From Allocoprobacillus merdigallinarum (GTDB lineage: Bacteria; Bacillota_I; Bacilli_A; Erysipelotrichales; Coprobacillaceae): a stretch of 64,000 bases of DNA. The notes beneath the pieces were generated by a model. That model ran no database searches. It was not told where the DNA came from and worked only from the letters and a program-made list of their open reading frames with translations. The stretch covers positions 3,895 to 67,894 of the forward strand of contig DWZO01000063.1 in the NCBI GenBank assembly GCA_019117525.1, in the 5' to 3' direction. Both the position numbers and the translations under genes were made by a program. This document shows, in pieces, positions 17,740 to 24,972 of this stretch (position 1 is its first letter; each line of letters begins with the position of its first letter).

Positions 17740-17771
17740 CAAAAAAGGACATTTAGAAATGTCCTTTTTAA
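17740..17771. terminator. Bidirectional intrinsic terminator
   Basis: AAAAAGGACATTT / AATGTCCTTTTT is a long near-perfect stem with A-runs and T-runs on the two sides, serving both the GH1 gene and the convergent EIIB gene. Confidence 0.8.
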
Positions 17772-17800
17772 GTATTCATATGTTAGCGAATGTTTAACGC

Positions 17801-18121
17801 TTATTTTTTCCAATCTTCTAGCATTTTTAAAGCTTGGTCTAAAACTTTTTCACCGTCCATCATACCATAAGTACGCATGTCAATAACATCAACAGGGATA
17901 GCGTTTTTAACTTGTTCTTTGATAGAATTTAAACGGAAACGAACTTGAGGTCCAATAAGTAAAACATCACATGGATCAGCAGCATATTCTGTTGTAAGAG
18001 CAGTTTCACTAACAGCCCAAATTTTAGCTTCTAAACCTCTTTCTTTTGCAGCTTTTTGCATTCTTGTGACAAGTAAGCTAGTTGACATACCAGCGCTACA
18101 TGCTAACATGATTTTAACCAT
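17801..18121 (-). CDS. PTS lactose/cellobiose-class EIIB protein
   Basis: Small (106 residues) free-standing phosphotransfer protein. C8 in the P-loop-like MLACSAGMSTSLL is the phosphorylated cysteine. It should receive phosphate from an EIIA of the same class (one is encoded at 63407) and pass it to sugar bound to an EIIC that is not in this window. AAGGAGGAATCTTGAT gives a strong start. A TATAAT box reads toward it on the minus strand (18161-18166), with a weak -35 at 18184-18189. Its gene is alone, convergent to the GH1 gene. Confidence 0.93.
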   Translation of the reverse strand: MVKIMLACSAGMSTSLLVTRMQKAAKERGLEAKIWAVSETALTTEYAADPCDVLLIGPQVRFRLNSIKEQVKNAIPVDVIDMRTYGMMDGEKVLDQALKMLEDWKK

Positions 18122-18277
18122 ATCAAGATTCCTCCTTATTTATAATATTTCTATATAAATATTATACACCTATCTTATCAATTATGAAATAACAAAGATT
18201 AAATTTCATAAAATTATTGACTTATGTGTCACTCTTGATTACCATAATAAAGAAAATAAAAGTAAAGGAAATCATAT

Positions 18278-18628
18278 ATGAAAAAGAAAGACATTATTTT
18301 TATTATTGGCTTATGTATTGTGATTGGCGCAATCTATTTTATTTATCAACTGACTCAAGATAAAAAAGGTGGTATTATAGAAATCCATTATCATGATGAA
18401 ATGATTGAAACAATAGATATATCAAAGAATCAGACATATACTTTTAAAGGAGATTATGGTGAATTTCATTTAGAAGTGCAAGATCATCAATATCGTGCAG
18501 TCAATGTTGATTGTCCTAATCATGATTGTGAAAAAGTTGGTTGGGTTAAAGAAGGAAGTTCAAAAAGTATTATATGTGTACCAAATCAGATTTATGTTGT
18601 ACAAGCAAATGTAGAAGCACAATACTAA
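18278..18628 (+). CDS. Membrane-anchored NusG domain II protein
   Basis: Small (116 residues) protein with one N-terminal membrane helix (about 6-26) and an extracytoplasmic domain of the NusG-II type. Four-cysteine-type residues are seen in VDCPNHDCEKVGWV and SIICVPN. Proteins of this family are widespread in Firmicutes but their function is not known; despite the name they are not transcription elongation factors. The start ATG follows AAAGGAAATC by a normal spacing. It stands alone just upstream of the small-RNA pair. Confidence 0.8.
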   Translation: MKKKDIIFIIGLCIVIGAIYFIYQLTQDKKGGIIEIHYHDEMIETIDISKNQTYTFKGDYGEFHLEVQDHQYRAVNVDCPNHDCEKVGWVKEGSSKSIICVPNQIYVVQANVEAQY

Positions 18629-18645
18629 TCAAGAAAAACTGTGAA

Positions 18646-18673
18646 TTAAGAAATTGTTCATAGAGAATTCATA
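18646..18673 (+). promoter_or_regulatory. 11-bp-phased TTCATA boxes upstream of sRNA 1
   Basis: TTAAGA (18646), TTCATA (18657) and TTCATA (18668) recur exactly every 11 bp. Such direct repeats are bound by PhoP/PhoB-type (OmpR-family) response regulators. The last box starts 26 bp before the TGTCTTAAGACA palindrome, exactly as in the second copy. Confidence 0.55.
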
Positions 18674-18684
18674 AGTTCTCGGTA

Positions 18685-18797
18685 GTATATAAGTGTCTTA
18701 AGACAAGACATATAATATGATAAAATATAGACGATCCCTCTCCCTATATACCAATTCGTCTATAAAAGTAAAAAGAACGTTTCCCCACGTTCTTTTT
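18685..18797 (+). repeat. Tandem repeat, copy 1 (sRNA gene unit)
   Basis: About 113 bp that recur at 18877-18990 with about four substitutions and one 1-bp insertion. The 49 bp from 18686 to 18734 are identical in both copies. Copy spacing is 192 bp. Changes fall in the loop and linker, not in the stems. Confidence 0.95.
18694..18726 (+). promoter_or_regulatory. sRNA 1 promoter with embedded palindrome
   Basis: The 12-bp perfect palindrome TGTCTTAAGACA (18694-18705) lies just upstream of TATAAT (18711-18716); a second possible -10, TAAAAT (18721-18726), lies 17 bp after TTAAGA. There is no good -35, which fits activator-dependent transcription. Confidence 0.5.
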
Positions 18798-18798
18798 T
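18723..18798 (+). ncRNA. Candidate C-rich small RNA, copy 1
   Basis: A transcript of about 70-76 nt is predicted. TATAGACGA (18726-18734) pairs perfectly with TCGTCTATA (18756-18764), exposing a 21-nt loop that contains TCCCTCTCCC. A short linker leads to a terminator: AAAAGAACGT / ACGTTCTTTT (10 bp) with a TTCCCC loop and a T-run. C-rich single-stranded loops of this kind pair with Shine-Dalgarno sequences in known sRNAs (RsaE/RoxS, LhrC, csRNAs). No reading frame of useful length is present. The function is inferred; expression is not shown. Confidence 0.65.
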
Positions 18799-18826
18799 TG
18801 TGTTTAAAATGGCAATATTAAAAAAG

Positions 18827-18865
18827 TTCACATAAAGTTCTTATGAAATTCACAATGAATTCATA
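18827..18865 (+). promoter_or_regulatory. Four 11-bp-phased TTCACA/TTCATA boxes upstream of sRNA 2
   Basis: TTCACA (18827), TTCTTA (18838), TTCACA (18849) and TTCATA (18860) repeat every 11 bp. Flanking bases differ from those at copy 1, yet the phase and the 26-bp distance to the palindrome are the same, which argues for selection on a response-regulator site. Confidence 0.6.
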
Positions 18866-18876
18866 TGGCTGGGTTA

Positions 18877-18990
18877 ATATATAAGTGTCTTAAGACAAGA
18901 CATATAATATGATAAAATATAGACGACCCCTCTCCCTATATATCAAATTCGTCTATAAAAGCAAAAAGAACGTTTCCCCACGTTCTTTTT
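18877..18990 (+). repeat. Tandem repeat, copy 2 (sRNA gene unit)
   Basis: Second copy of the 18685-18797 unit, about 96% identical by eye. Confidence 0.95.
18886..18918 (+). promoter_or_regulatory. sRNA 2 promoter with embedded palindrome
   Basis: TGTCTTAAGACA (18886-18897), TATAAT (18903-18908) and TAAAAT (18913-18918), identical in sequence and spacing to copy 1. Confidence 0.5.
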
Positions 18991-18991
18991 A
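18915..18991 (+). ncRNA. Candidate C-rich small RNA, copy 2
   Basis: Same fold as copy 1: stem TATAGACGA (18918-18926) / TCGTCTATA (18949-18957), 22-nt loop with CCCCTCTCCC, and terminator AAAAGAACGT (18964-18973) / ACGTTCTTTT (18980-18989) with loop TTCCCC. The loop differs from copy 1 by T to C, C to T and one added A, so the two RNAs could have slightly different target ranges. The terminator also faces the 3' end of the minus-strand HAD gene and may serve it. Confidence 0.65.
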
Positions 18992-18994
18992 TTT

Positions 18995-19783
18995 TTATAT
19001 AAGATGAAAATGTTCTAAAGCATGTTGAATACCATCCTGGTTAACAGGGGTTGTTATGTAAGTGACTTGGTCCAATAAAAGAGGATGACTATTTCCCATA
19101 GCAACTGATTCATGTGTATAAGTTAACATAGGTAAATCATTAAGGGAATCACCCATACTTATAGTGTCTTTTAAGGTATATCCAAGATAATCAATCAAGT
19201 ATTGAATACCAGTTGCTTTAGAATATGGAAGAGGCACAATTTCTAAGAAATCAATATCTCTTTGAATAATAAGAAAGTCGTTTTCTAATGCTTTTTTAAA
19301 GGCTTCAATTGGTGTGTCAGGTTGATACCAGACAGTGAGTTTATCAAAAGGAACATCCTTATGACTAGAAAAATTGTGAACTTGAAAATGAAGATCCTGA
19401 TATTTCTTTTTAATAGCTTGAATAAAAGGGTGCTTTAAATGTTGTGAAAAATAAACACCATTTTTTCCTTCTAACATTGCATCAACCTGATATTGATCAA
19501 TGCTTTGAATCACTTTTTTTCTTAGTTCAAAATCTAATTCAGTATGAAATAATATTTTTTGTTGATATTCGATATAGGTTCCACAACCACAGACATAGCC
19601 ATCAAAAGGAAGATCAGTGATGACCTTATCAATTGTAGAAATAGGACGACCGGTATTAATAAAACAAAGATGACCATTTTTTTGAGCTTTTTCAATAGCT
19701 TCAATTGTAGAGGCTGGCACAGATCCACTCTGTTCATCCAACAAAGTCCCATCTATATCAAAAAATATAAGTTTTTTATTCAT
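18995..19783 (-). CDS. Cof-type HAD-IIB phosphatase
   Basis: A haloacid-dehalogenase-superfamily phosphatase of 262 residues. Motif I is FFDIDGTLL (nucleophile D9, acid D11), motif II the T in INTGRP, a lysine near DKLTVW/SKATGIQ, and motif IV GDSLNDLPM. The C2B cap between them sets substrate choice; relatives act on sugar phosphates, FMN or similar. The start follows AAGGAGAAATGTTTT. Promoter on the minus strand: TTGACC and TATGAT, 18 bp apart (19835 to 19806). One of five such paralogues in the window. Confidence 0.9.
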   Translation of the reverse strand: MNKKLIFFDIDGTLLDEQSGSVPASTIEAIEKAQKNGHLCFINTGRPISTIDKVITDLPFDGYVCGCGTYIEYQQKILFHTELDFELRKKVIQSIDQYQVDAMLEGKNGVYFSQHLKHPFIQAIKKKYQDLHFQVHNFSSHKDVPFDKLTVWYQPDTPIEAFKKALENDFLIIQRDIDFLEIVPLPYSKATGIQYLIDYLGYTLKDTISMGDSLNDLPMLTYTHESVAMGNSHPLLLDQVTYITTPVNQDGIQHALEHFHLI

Positions 19784-19805
19784 AAAACATTTCTCCTTTT
19801 TTCAT

Positions 19806-19835
19806 ATCATAAGCTATGAATCCTATAGTGGTCAA
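19806..19835 (-). promoter_or_regulatory. Promoter of the HAD gene (minus strand)
   Basis: Read on the minus strand, TTGACC (19835-19830) and TATGAT (19811-19806) are 18 bp apart. Confidence 0.5.
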
Positions 19836-19855
19836 GAGATAATGATGATGTTGTA

Positions 19856-19884
19856 TTGCGAAAAAATTATCCCTGTGATATAAT
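19856..19884 (+). promoter_or_regulatory. Promoter of the NfnAB-like pair
   Basis: TTGCGA (19856-19861), 17 bp, TATAAT (19879-19884), with a TGA extended -10 just before it. Confidence 0.7.
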
Positions 19885-19913
19885 TTTTTAAACTACGAGA
19901 GGGGTTGATCAAA

Positions 19914-20762
19914 ATGTATAAGATTTTACACAAAGAAAAATTAAATGATGTTGTAGAGTTAATGGTTGTTCATGCACCCCATGTTGCGAGAAAATGTGAA
20001 CCAGGACAGTTTATCATTTTAAGAGTGGGTGATGATGGAGAAAGAATCCCATTGACAATTGCTGATTATGATAGAGAAAAAGAAACAATTACGATTATTT
20101 ATCAAATTGTTGGATATTCTACAAAAGCATTATCTTTATTAAATGAAGGTGATGAAATTACAGATTTTGTAGGACCTTTAGGAGAACCAACAAAATTACA
20201 TGCTTCAAAACATGTTATTGGTGTTGCTGGTGGTGTAGGAAGTGCACCACTTTATCCACAGTTAAGAGCTTTAGCACAAATGGGTGTTGAGGTTGATGTG
20301 ATTATTGGTGGAAGAGAAGCACAATATGTTTTATGGGCTGATGAATTTAGAAAGTTCTGTAAAAATGTTTATATAACAACAGATGATGGCTCACTTGGTA
20401 GAAAAGGCTTTGTAACTCAAGTGTTAGCTGATTTGATTGAACAAGGTGAAGAGATTGATGAAGTGATTGCGATTGGACCAGTGCCAATGATGAAAGCAGT
20501 TGTTGCTGTTACAAAACCCCATAATATAAAAACATCTGTTTCTTTAAATCCAATTATGATTGATGGAACAGGTATGTGTGGATGTTGTCGTGTAACTGTT
20601 GATGGTAAAATTAAGTTTGCTTGTGTTGATGGACCAGATTTTGACGGGTTACAAGTTGATTTCGATGAACTGATGGCACGTCAAAGAATGTTTAAAGAAG
20701 AAGAACATCAAATGGATGAAAAAGCAAATCGTATGTGTAATTTAATGGGAGGTGTTCAATAA
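19914..20762 (+). CDS. FAD/[2Fe-2S] oxidoreductase subunit (NfnA / SudB / PyrK-like)
   Basis: Ferredoxin-NADP+ reductase-like flavoprotein of 282 residues. An N-terminal FAD-binding barrel (RIPLTIADYD near 47) is followed by an NAD(P)-binding domain (GVAGGVGSAPLYPQ near 101) and a C-terminal cysteine cluster (GMCGCCRV...FACVDGPDF) that should hold a [2Fe-2S] centre. With the next gene, which overlaps by one base, it matches NfnAB, the electron-bifurcating NADH-dependent ferredoxin:NADP+ oxidoreductase; a sulfide dehydrogenase (SudAB) is the closest alternative. ATG 19914 follows GAGAGGGG; TTG 19905 is less likely. In a fermenter it would balance NADH, NADPH and ferredoxin. Confidence 0.88.
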   Translation: MYKILHKEKLNDVVELMVVHAPHVARKCEPGQFIILRVGDDGERIPLTIADYDREKETITIIYQIVGYSTKALSLLNEGDEITDFVGPLGEPTKLHASKHVIGVAGGVGSAPLYPQLRALAQMGVEVDVIIGGREAQYVLWADEFRKFCKNVYITTDDGSLGRKGFVTQVLADLIEQGEEIDEVIAIGPVPMMKAVVAVTKPHNIKTSVSLNPIMIDGTGMCGCCRVTVDGKIKFACVDGPDFDGLQVDFDELMARQRMFKEEEHQMDEKANRMCNLMGGVQ

Positions 20763-22150
20763 TGCCTAATATGTCATTAGAAAAGGTGAAAATGCCTGAA
20801 CAGGAACCTCAGATTAGAAATCAGAACTTTAAGGAAGTTGCATTAGGATATACAAAAGAACAGGCTATGGAAGAAGCTACAAGATGTTTAAATTGTAAAC
20901 ATAGTCCATGTAAGAATGGTTGTCCAGTCGGTGTACCTATTCCTGAATTTATTGCCGAAGTTGCAAAAGGAAACTTTGAAGAAGCATATGACATTATTAC
21001 ACAGGAAAATGCTCTTCCAGCTATTTGTGGACGTGTCTGTCCTCAAGAAAATCAATGTGAAGGGAAATGTGTTCGTGGCATCAAAGGAGAATCAGTAGGA
21101 ATTGGACGATTAGAAAGATTTGTTGCTGATTATCATCGAGATCATGGTCAAAAGAAAGACAATCATATTGAAAAGAATGGAAAAAAGGTTGCCGTTGTCG
21201 GAAGTGGCCCTGCAGGTATGACTTGTGCAGGAGAATTAGCGAAAAAAGGATATGATGTGACTGTTTTTGAAGCTTTGCATAAAACAGGTGGCGTTTTATC
21301 ATATGGAATCCCTGAATTCCGTTTACCTAAAGATTTGGTTCAAAAGGAAATTGATGGGGTCGCTGATTTAGGTGTCAAATTTGAAACAAACGTTGTTGTT
21401 GGACGTTCTGTAACAATTGATGAATTACAAGAAGAAGGTTATGAAGCTATCTTTGTTGGAAGTGGCGCTGGACTTCCTCGTTTCCAAGGTATTCCTGGTG
21501 AAAATTTAAATGGTGTTTATGCAGCTAATGAATTTTTAACACGTGTCAATTTGATGAAAGGTTATGAATTCCCAAATCATCCGACACCAGTGAAAATTAC
21601 TGAAACGGTTTGTGTTATTGGGGCTGGAAATGTCGCAATGGATGCTGCAAGAACTGCAAAACGTTTAGGAGCAAAAAATGTATATATTGTTTATCGTCGT
21701 GGTGAACAAGAAATTCCAGCCAGAGCTGAAGAAGTACATCATGCTAAAGAAGAAGGTATTATTTTCAAGTTGCTTACAAATCCAGTCAAAATTGAAGGAG
21801 AAGATGGTTGGGTTAAATCTATGGAATGTGTAGAAATGGAACTTGGTGAACCTGATGAAAGTGGTAGAAGAAGACCAGTTGTTAAGGAAGGTTCTAACTT
21901 TGTTATTGAAACGGGAACAGTGATTGTTTCTATTGGTCAAAGTCCTAATCCATTAATTAGACAGACAACACCTGGTTTAGATACTCAAAAATGGGGTGGA
22001 ATCATTGTGGATGAAGAAACAATGAAAACATCTAAAGATGGTGTTTATGCTGGTGGCGATGTTGTCACTGGAGCAGCTACAGTTATTTTGGCTATGGGAG
22101 CTGGTAAAAAAGCAGCTCAAGCGATTGATGAAGCATTAAAACAAAAATAA
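20762..22150 (+). CDS. NADPH-binding flavoprotein subunit (NfnB / GltA-like)
   Basis: Glutamate-synthase small-subunit-type protein of 462 residues. Cysteine clusters near the N-terminus (CLNCKHSPCKNGCP near 44; CGRVCPQENQCEGKC near 90) bind two [4Fe-4S] centres. A first Rossmann motif VVGSGPAGMTCAGELA binds FAD and a second, VIGAGNVAMDAARTAKRLG, binds NADPH; the last part carries YAGGDVVTGAATVILAMG. It is often annotated gltA, but no large glutamate synthase subunit is near, and the coupled upstream subunit favours NfnAB. Start TAATG overlaps the preceding stop. Confidence 0.9.
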   Translation: MPNMSLEKVKMPEQEPQIRNQNFKEVALGYTKEQAMEEATRCLNCKHSPCKNGCPVGVPIPEFIAEVAKGNFEEAYDIITQENALPAICGRVCPQENQCEGKCVRGIKGESVGIGRLERFVADYHRDHGQKKDNHIEKNGKKVAVVGSGPAGMTCAGELAKKGYDVTVFEALHKTGGVLSYGIPEFRLPKDLVQKEIDGVADLGVKFETNVVVGRSVTIDELQEEGYEAIFVGSGAGLPRFQGIPGENLNGVYAANEFLTRVNLMKGYEFPNHPTPVKITETVCVIGAGNVAMDAARTAKRLGAKNVYIVYRRGEQEIPARAEEVHHAKEEGIIFKLLTNPVKIEGEDGWVKSMECVEMELGEPDESGRRRPVVKEGSNFVIETGTVIVSIGQSPNPLIRQTTPGLDTQKWGGIIVDEETMKTSKDGVYAGGDVVTGAATVILAMGAGKKAAQAIDEALKQK

Positions 22151-22226
22151 AACAGGAAAATGAAGTGATCTTTATGATCGGATTATCCAAGTCATAAGGG
22201 TTGCTTCATCAGTCCTGTTTTTTTAT
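22151..22226 (+). terminator. Long nested hairpin ending in a T-run
   Basis: AACAGGA / TCCTGTT, ATGAAG / CTTCAT, TTATGA / TCATAA and GGA / TCC pair in nested order over 70 nt, then seven T. It ends the nfnAB transcript; it is much longer than a minimal terminator. Confidence 0.75.
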
Positions 22227-22306
22227 TTATCCAATATATATTTTTTTAAAAAATTGATTATTTCAGTTGATAAACATAAAATTTATCATATGATTTTTGT
22301 TAGAAA

Positions 22307-23299
22307 TTATAAAGCTTGACATGATTCTCTTTCTACTAAATAACATGGGAGTTGAATACGCATTGGTAAGAGTTTGGTATGATCTTTAATAGCCTGATGA
22401 AGTAATCTGGCCCCAAATTGTCCCATATCAAATGCAGGAGCATAAAAAGTTGTAAGAGGCGGATATGTATAATTGCTGGCATCAATATTATCAAAACCAA
22501 TAATAGAAATATCGTCAGGAATATGGAAACCATAATCATTCAAAGCTTTCATTGCGCCCATCGCAATCGGATCACTGGCAGCAAAAAGAGCTGTTGGTAA
22601 ATGATGAGATTGAATCATGTTTGACATCATAGCATAACCTGATTCACTGGTAAATTCTCCTTCAATCATATAATCCTCATATTCTATTTGATATTCTTTA
22701 GCATATTTGATAAAAGATTTTTTTCTTATATCATCATAAGCTTGTCCATCATCTAAATATTCAACACCACCAAGATAACCAATCTTTTGATGACCTAGAT
22801 CTGTTAAATATGTCAGAGCTTGTTTTAAAGCTAAATCAAAATCTAAAACAATCGAACATTCTTTTAAATTTTCATAATCCATATCCAATAAAATAATAGC
22901 ATCATTATATTTTTTTAAAGTTTCAATATGACTTTTACTAAATTTACCTAGGCAAATAATCCCATCAATTCCCTTTAAAGACTTTTCAATGTTCACGTCA
23001 TCTTTAAATATTCTTCTTAAAATAATTCCGTTTTTGGCACAATAATCTTCTACACCATGACGTAAAGTTAAGTAGTAGGGATCATTGATTTCCTGTTGTA
23101 AAGAATACCATTGAATCAGACAAATATGAATACCAGGGTCATTTTTCTTTTTCTTTTGGTATTGCAGTGCTTTTGCGGCTTCTAAGACATTTTCTCTTGT
23201 TTGTTGAGGAACGCTTAATGTAGGATCATTGTTTAAGATGCGGGAAACTGTCGCAATTGAAACTTGAGCCATTTGGGCAATATCTTTTAAAGTGGCCAT
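22307..23299 (-). CDS. galR: LacI-family galactose operon regulator
   Basis: A 330-residue repressor. Residues 3-24 (LKDIAQMAQVSIATVSRILNN) are the LacI-type helix-turn-helix, followed by the hinge and a periplasmic-binding-protein-like effector domain. It is divergent from galT-galM-galK, which strongly suggests control of galactose use, with galactose or a derivative as likely inducer (inference). The start is the ATG at 23299 after AAGGAGGTAATT; the longer frame to 23359 adds unrelated residues. A TATAAT box reads toward it at 23326-23321. An 18-bp palindrome lies between the two promoters. Confidence 0.88.
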   Translation of the reverse strand: MATLKDIAQMAQVSIATVSRILNNDPTLSVPQQTRENVLEAAKALQYQKKKKNDPGIHICLIQWYSLQQEINDPYYLTLRHGVEDYCAKNGIILRRIFKDDVNIEKSLKGIDGIICLGKFSKSHIETLKKYNDAIILLDMDYENLKECSIVLDFDLALKQALTYLTDLGHQKIGYLGGVEYLDDGQAYDDIRKKSFIKYAKEYQIEYEDYMIEGEFTSESGYAMMSNMIQSHHLPTALFAASDPIAMGAMKALNDYGFHIPDDISIIGFDNIDASNYTYPPLTTFYAPAFDMGQFGARLLHQAIKDHTKLLPMRIQLPCYLVERESCQAL

Positions 23300-23371
23300 A
23301 ATTACCTCCTTGTTTTCTATATTATATAGGAAAATGTTATAAAAAGCCATGAAATTCATAGAATAACTTTA

Positions 23372-23389
23372 TAAGTAAAATTTTACTTA
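23372..23389. promoter_or_regulatory. 18-bp perfect palindrome, candidate GalR operator
   Basis: TAAGTAAAATTTTACTTA is its own reverse complement and lies about 20 bp upstream of both divergent -35 regions. LacI-family dimers bind such palindromes. The binding protein is inferred from position. Confidence 0.6.
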
Positions 23390-23407
23390 AAAATAGGTAA
23401 ATAATGT

Positions 23408-23436
23408 TTGAAGTTTTGTTGAAAGCGTGGTATGGT
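23408..23436 (+). promoter_or_regulatory. galT-galM-galK promoter
   Basis: TTGAAG (23408-23413), 17 bp, TATGGT (23431-23436) with a TGG extended -10. Confidence 0.5.
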
Positions 23437-23463
23437 ATAGGTAAGAAAAGGGAGGGTCAAAAT

Positions 23464-24972
23464 ATGAACCATGAGATTAATCAGTTAATACAATTTGGGT
23501 TAGATCATCATCTGATTCAAGAGGAAGATGTGGACTATACAGTCAATTTACTGTTGGATTTATTAAAAATGAATGAATTTTATAAAGAAGATATTCATGA
23601 AACGATTAGTGACAGTACAGGTATTTTAGAAAAGATGTTAGACTATGCAGTGGATAAGGGAATTATTGAAGATAGTATTGTGGAAAAAGATTTATTTGAT
23701 ACACGCATTATGAATTGTCTGATGCCTAGACCTAGTGAGGTGATTCGAGAATTTCGTCAACGCTATGCCCGTTCTCCTCAGGATGCGACAAAGTATTTTT
23801 ATCAGCTTTCTATTGATTCTCATTATATTCGTAAAAACAGAACGGACCAGAATATTAAATTTCAAAAATATTATAAATATGGCAATATAGATATTACGAT
23901 TAATCTGTCTAAACCAGAGAAAGATCCTAAAGATATTGCAAAAGCAAAGTTAGTCAAAACAAGTGGATATCCTCAATGTTTACTATGCAAGGAAAATGTA
24001 GGTTTTAGCGGTGATTTTAATCGTCCTGCCAGACAAAACCATCGTATTATTCCATTGAAATTAAATGCTACGGCTTATTATTTACAATACTCACCTTATG
24101 TTTATTACAATGAACACTGTATTGTTTTAAATAAAGAACATATTCCTATGGTGATTAATCAAGATACGTTTCAACATCTTTTATCCTTTGTTGAACAGTT
24201 TCCTCATTATATGTTAGGTTCTAATGCAGATTTACCAATTGTAGGAGGATCAATTTTAACACATGATCATTATCAGGGTGGATGTTATGAGTTTCCAATG
24301 AATAATGCAGATGTTATTAAAACAATGTCATGGGATAAATATCCTGATTTAAAGATTGAAATATTAAAATGGCCACTTTCAACAATCAGAGTAACTTGCC
24401 AAGATTCACAAAAAATTGTTGAATTTGCGACAAAAACATTAAAAGCATGGAAGAATTATTCTAATCCATCTCTAGATATTCTTTCACACAGTGATCAAAC
24501 ACCACATAATACCATCACTCCAATCGCAAGAATGAAAAATCATGACTATCAAATGGATCTTGTCTTAAGAAATAATCGAACTTCTCAAGAACATCCTGAT
24601 GGTATTTTTCATCCTCATGCTTCATTGCATCATATTAAAAAAGAAAATATTGGTTTAATAGAAGTGATGGGCTTAGCAGTTTTACCAGCACGTTTGAAAG
24701 TGGAATTGGAATTATTAAAAGACTGTTTATTAGGAAAAAAAGAAATCAGTGAATATCCTGAATTACAGAAACATGAATTATGGTATAATGAAATCAAAGA
24801 AAACTATCAGATTCAAGAAGATACGGTTGATGATGTTTTGAAAACAGCTCTCACAATAAAGTTTGTAGAAGTTTTAGAAGATGCTGGTGTTTTTAAAATG
24901 AATGATGAAGGTATTGAAGCGTTTTGTAGTTTTGTAGAGTCATTATGTAAGGAGGAGGATAATAATGATTGA
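23464..24972 (+). CDS. galT: UDP-glucose-hexose-1-phosphate uridylyltransferase, type II
   Basis: Leloir enzyme exchanging UMP between UDP-glucose and galactose 1-phosphate. The 502-residue length and motifs place it in the class II (Firmicute) form: LCKENVGFSGDFNRPARQNH, PYVYYNEHCIVLN, and HDHYQGG with catalytic histidines H267/H269. ATG 23464 follows AGGGAGGG; the frame upstream to 23404 is the promoter region. It overlaps galM by 8 bp, so the operon is translationally coupled. Confidence 0.95.
   Translation: MNHEINQLIQFGLDHHLIQEEDVDYTVNLLLDLLKMNEFYKEDIHETISDSTGILEKMLDYAVDKGIIEDSIVEKDLFDTRIMNCLMPRPSEVIREFRQRYARSPQDATKYFYQLSIDSHYIRKNRTDQNIKFQKYYKYGNIDITINLSKPEKDPKDIAKAKLVKTSGYPQCLLCKENVGFSGDFNRPARQNHRIIPLKLNATAYYLQYSPYVYYNEHCIVLNKEHIPMVINQDTFQHLLSFVEQFPHYMLGSNADLPIVGGSILTHDHYQGGCYEFPMNNADVIKTMSWDKYPDLKIEILKWPLSTIRVTCQDSQKIVEFATKTLKAWKNYSNPSLDILSHSDQTPHNTITPIARMKNHDYQMDLVLRNNRTSQEHPDGIFHPHASLHHIKKENIGLIEVMGLAVLPARLKVELELLKDCLLGKKEISEYPELQKHELWYNEIKENYQIQEDTVDDVLKTALTIKFVEVLEDAGVFKMNDEGIEAFCSFVESLCKEEDNND

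Noticed and set aside
18685..18990. The tandem repeat as a CRISPR array or insertion-sequence remnant
   Set aside because: Only two copies, 113 bp long, each a complete promoter-stem-terminator unit; no repeat-spacer pattern, no transposase and no target-site duplication.
23420..23433. cre site in the galT promoter (TGAAAGCGTGGTAT)
   Set aside because: Only the left half matches the consensus; three of the right-hand positions fail.
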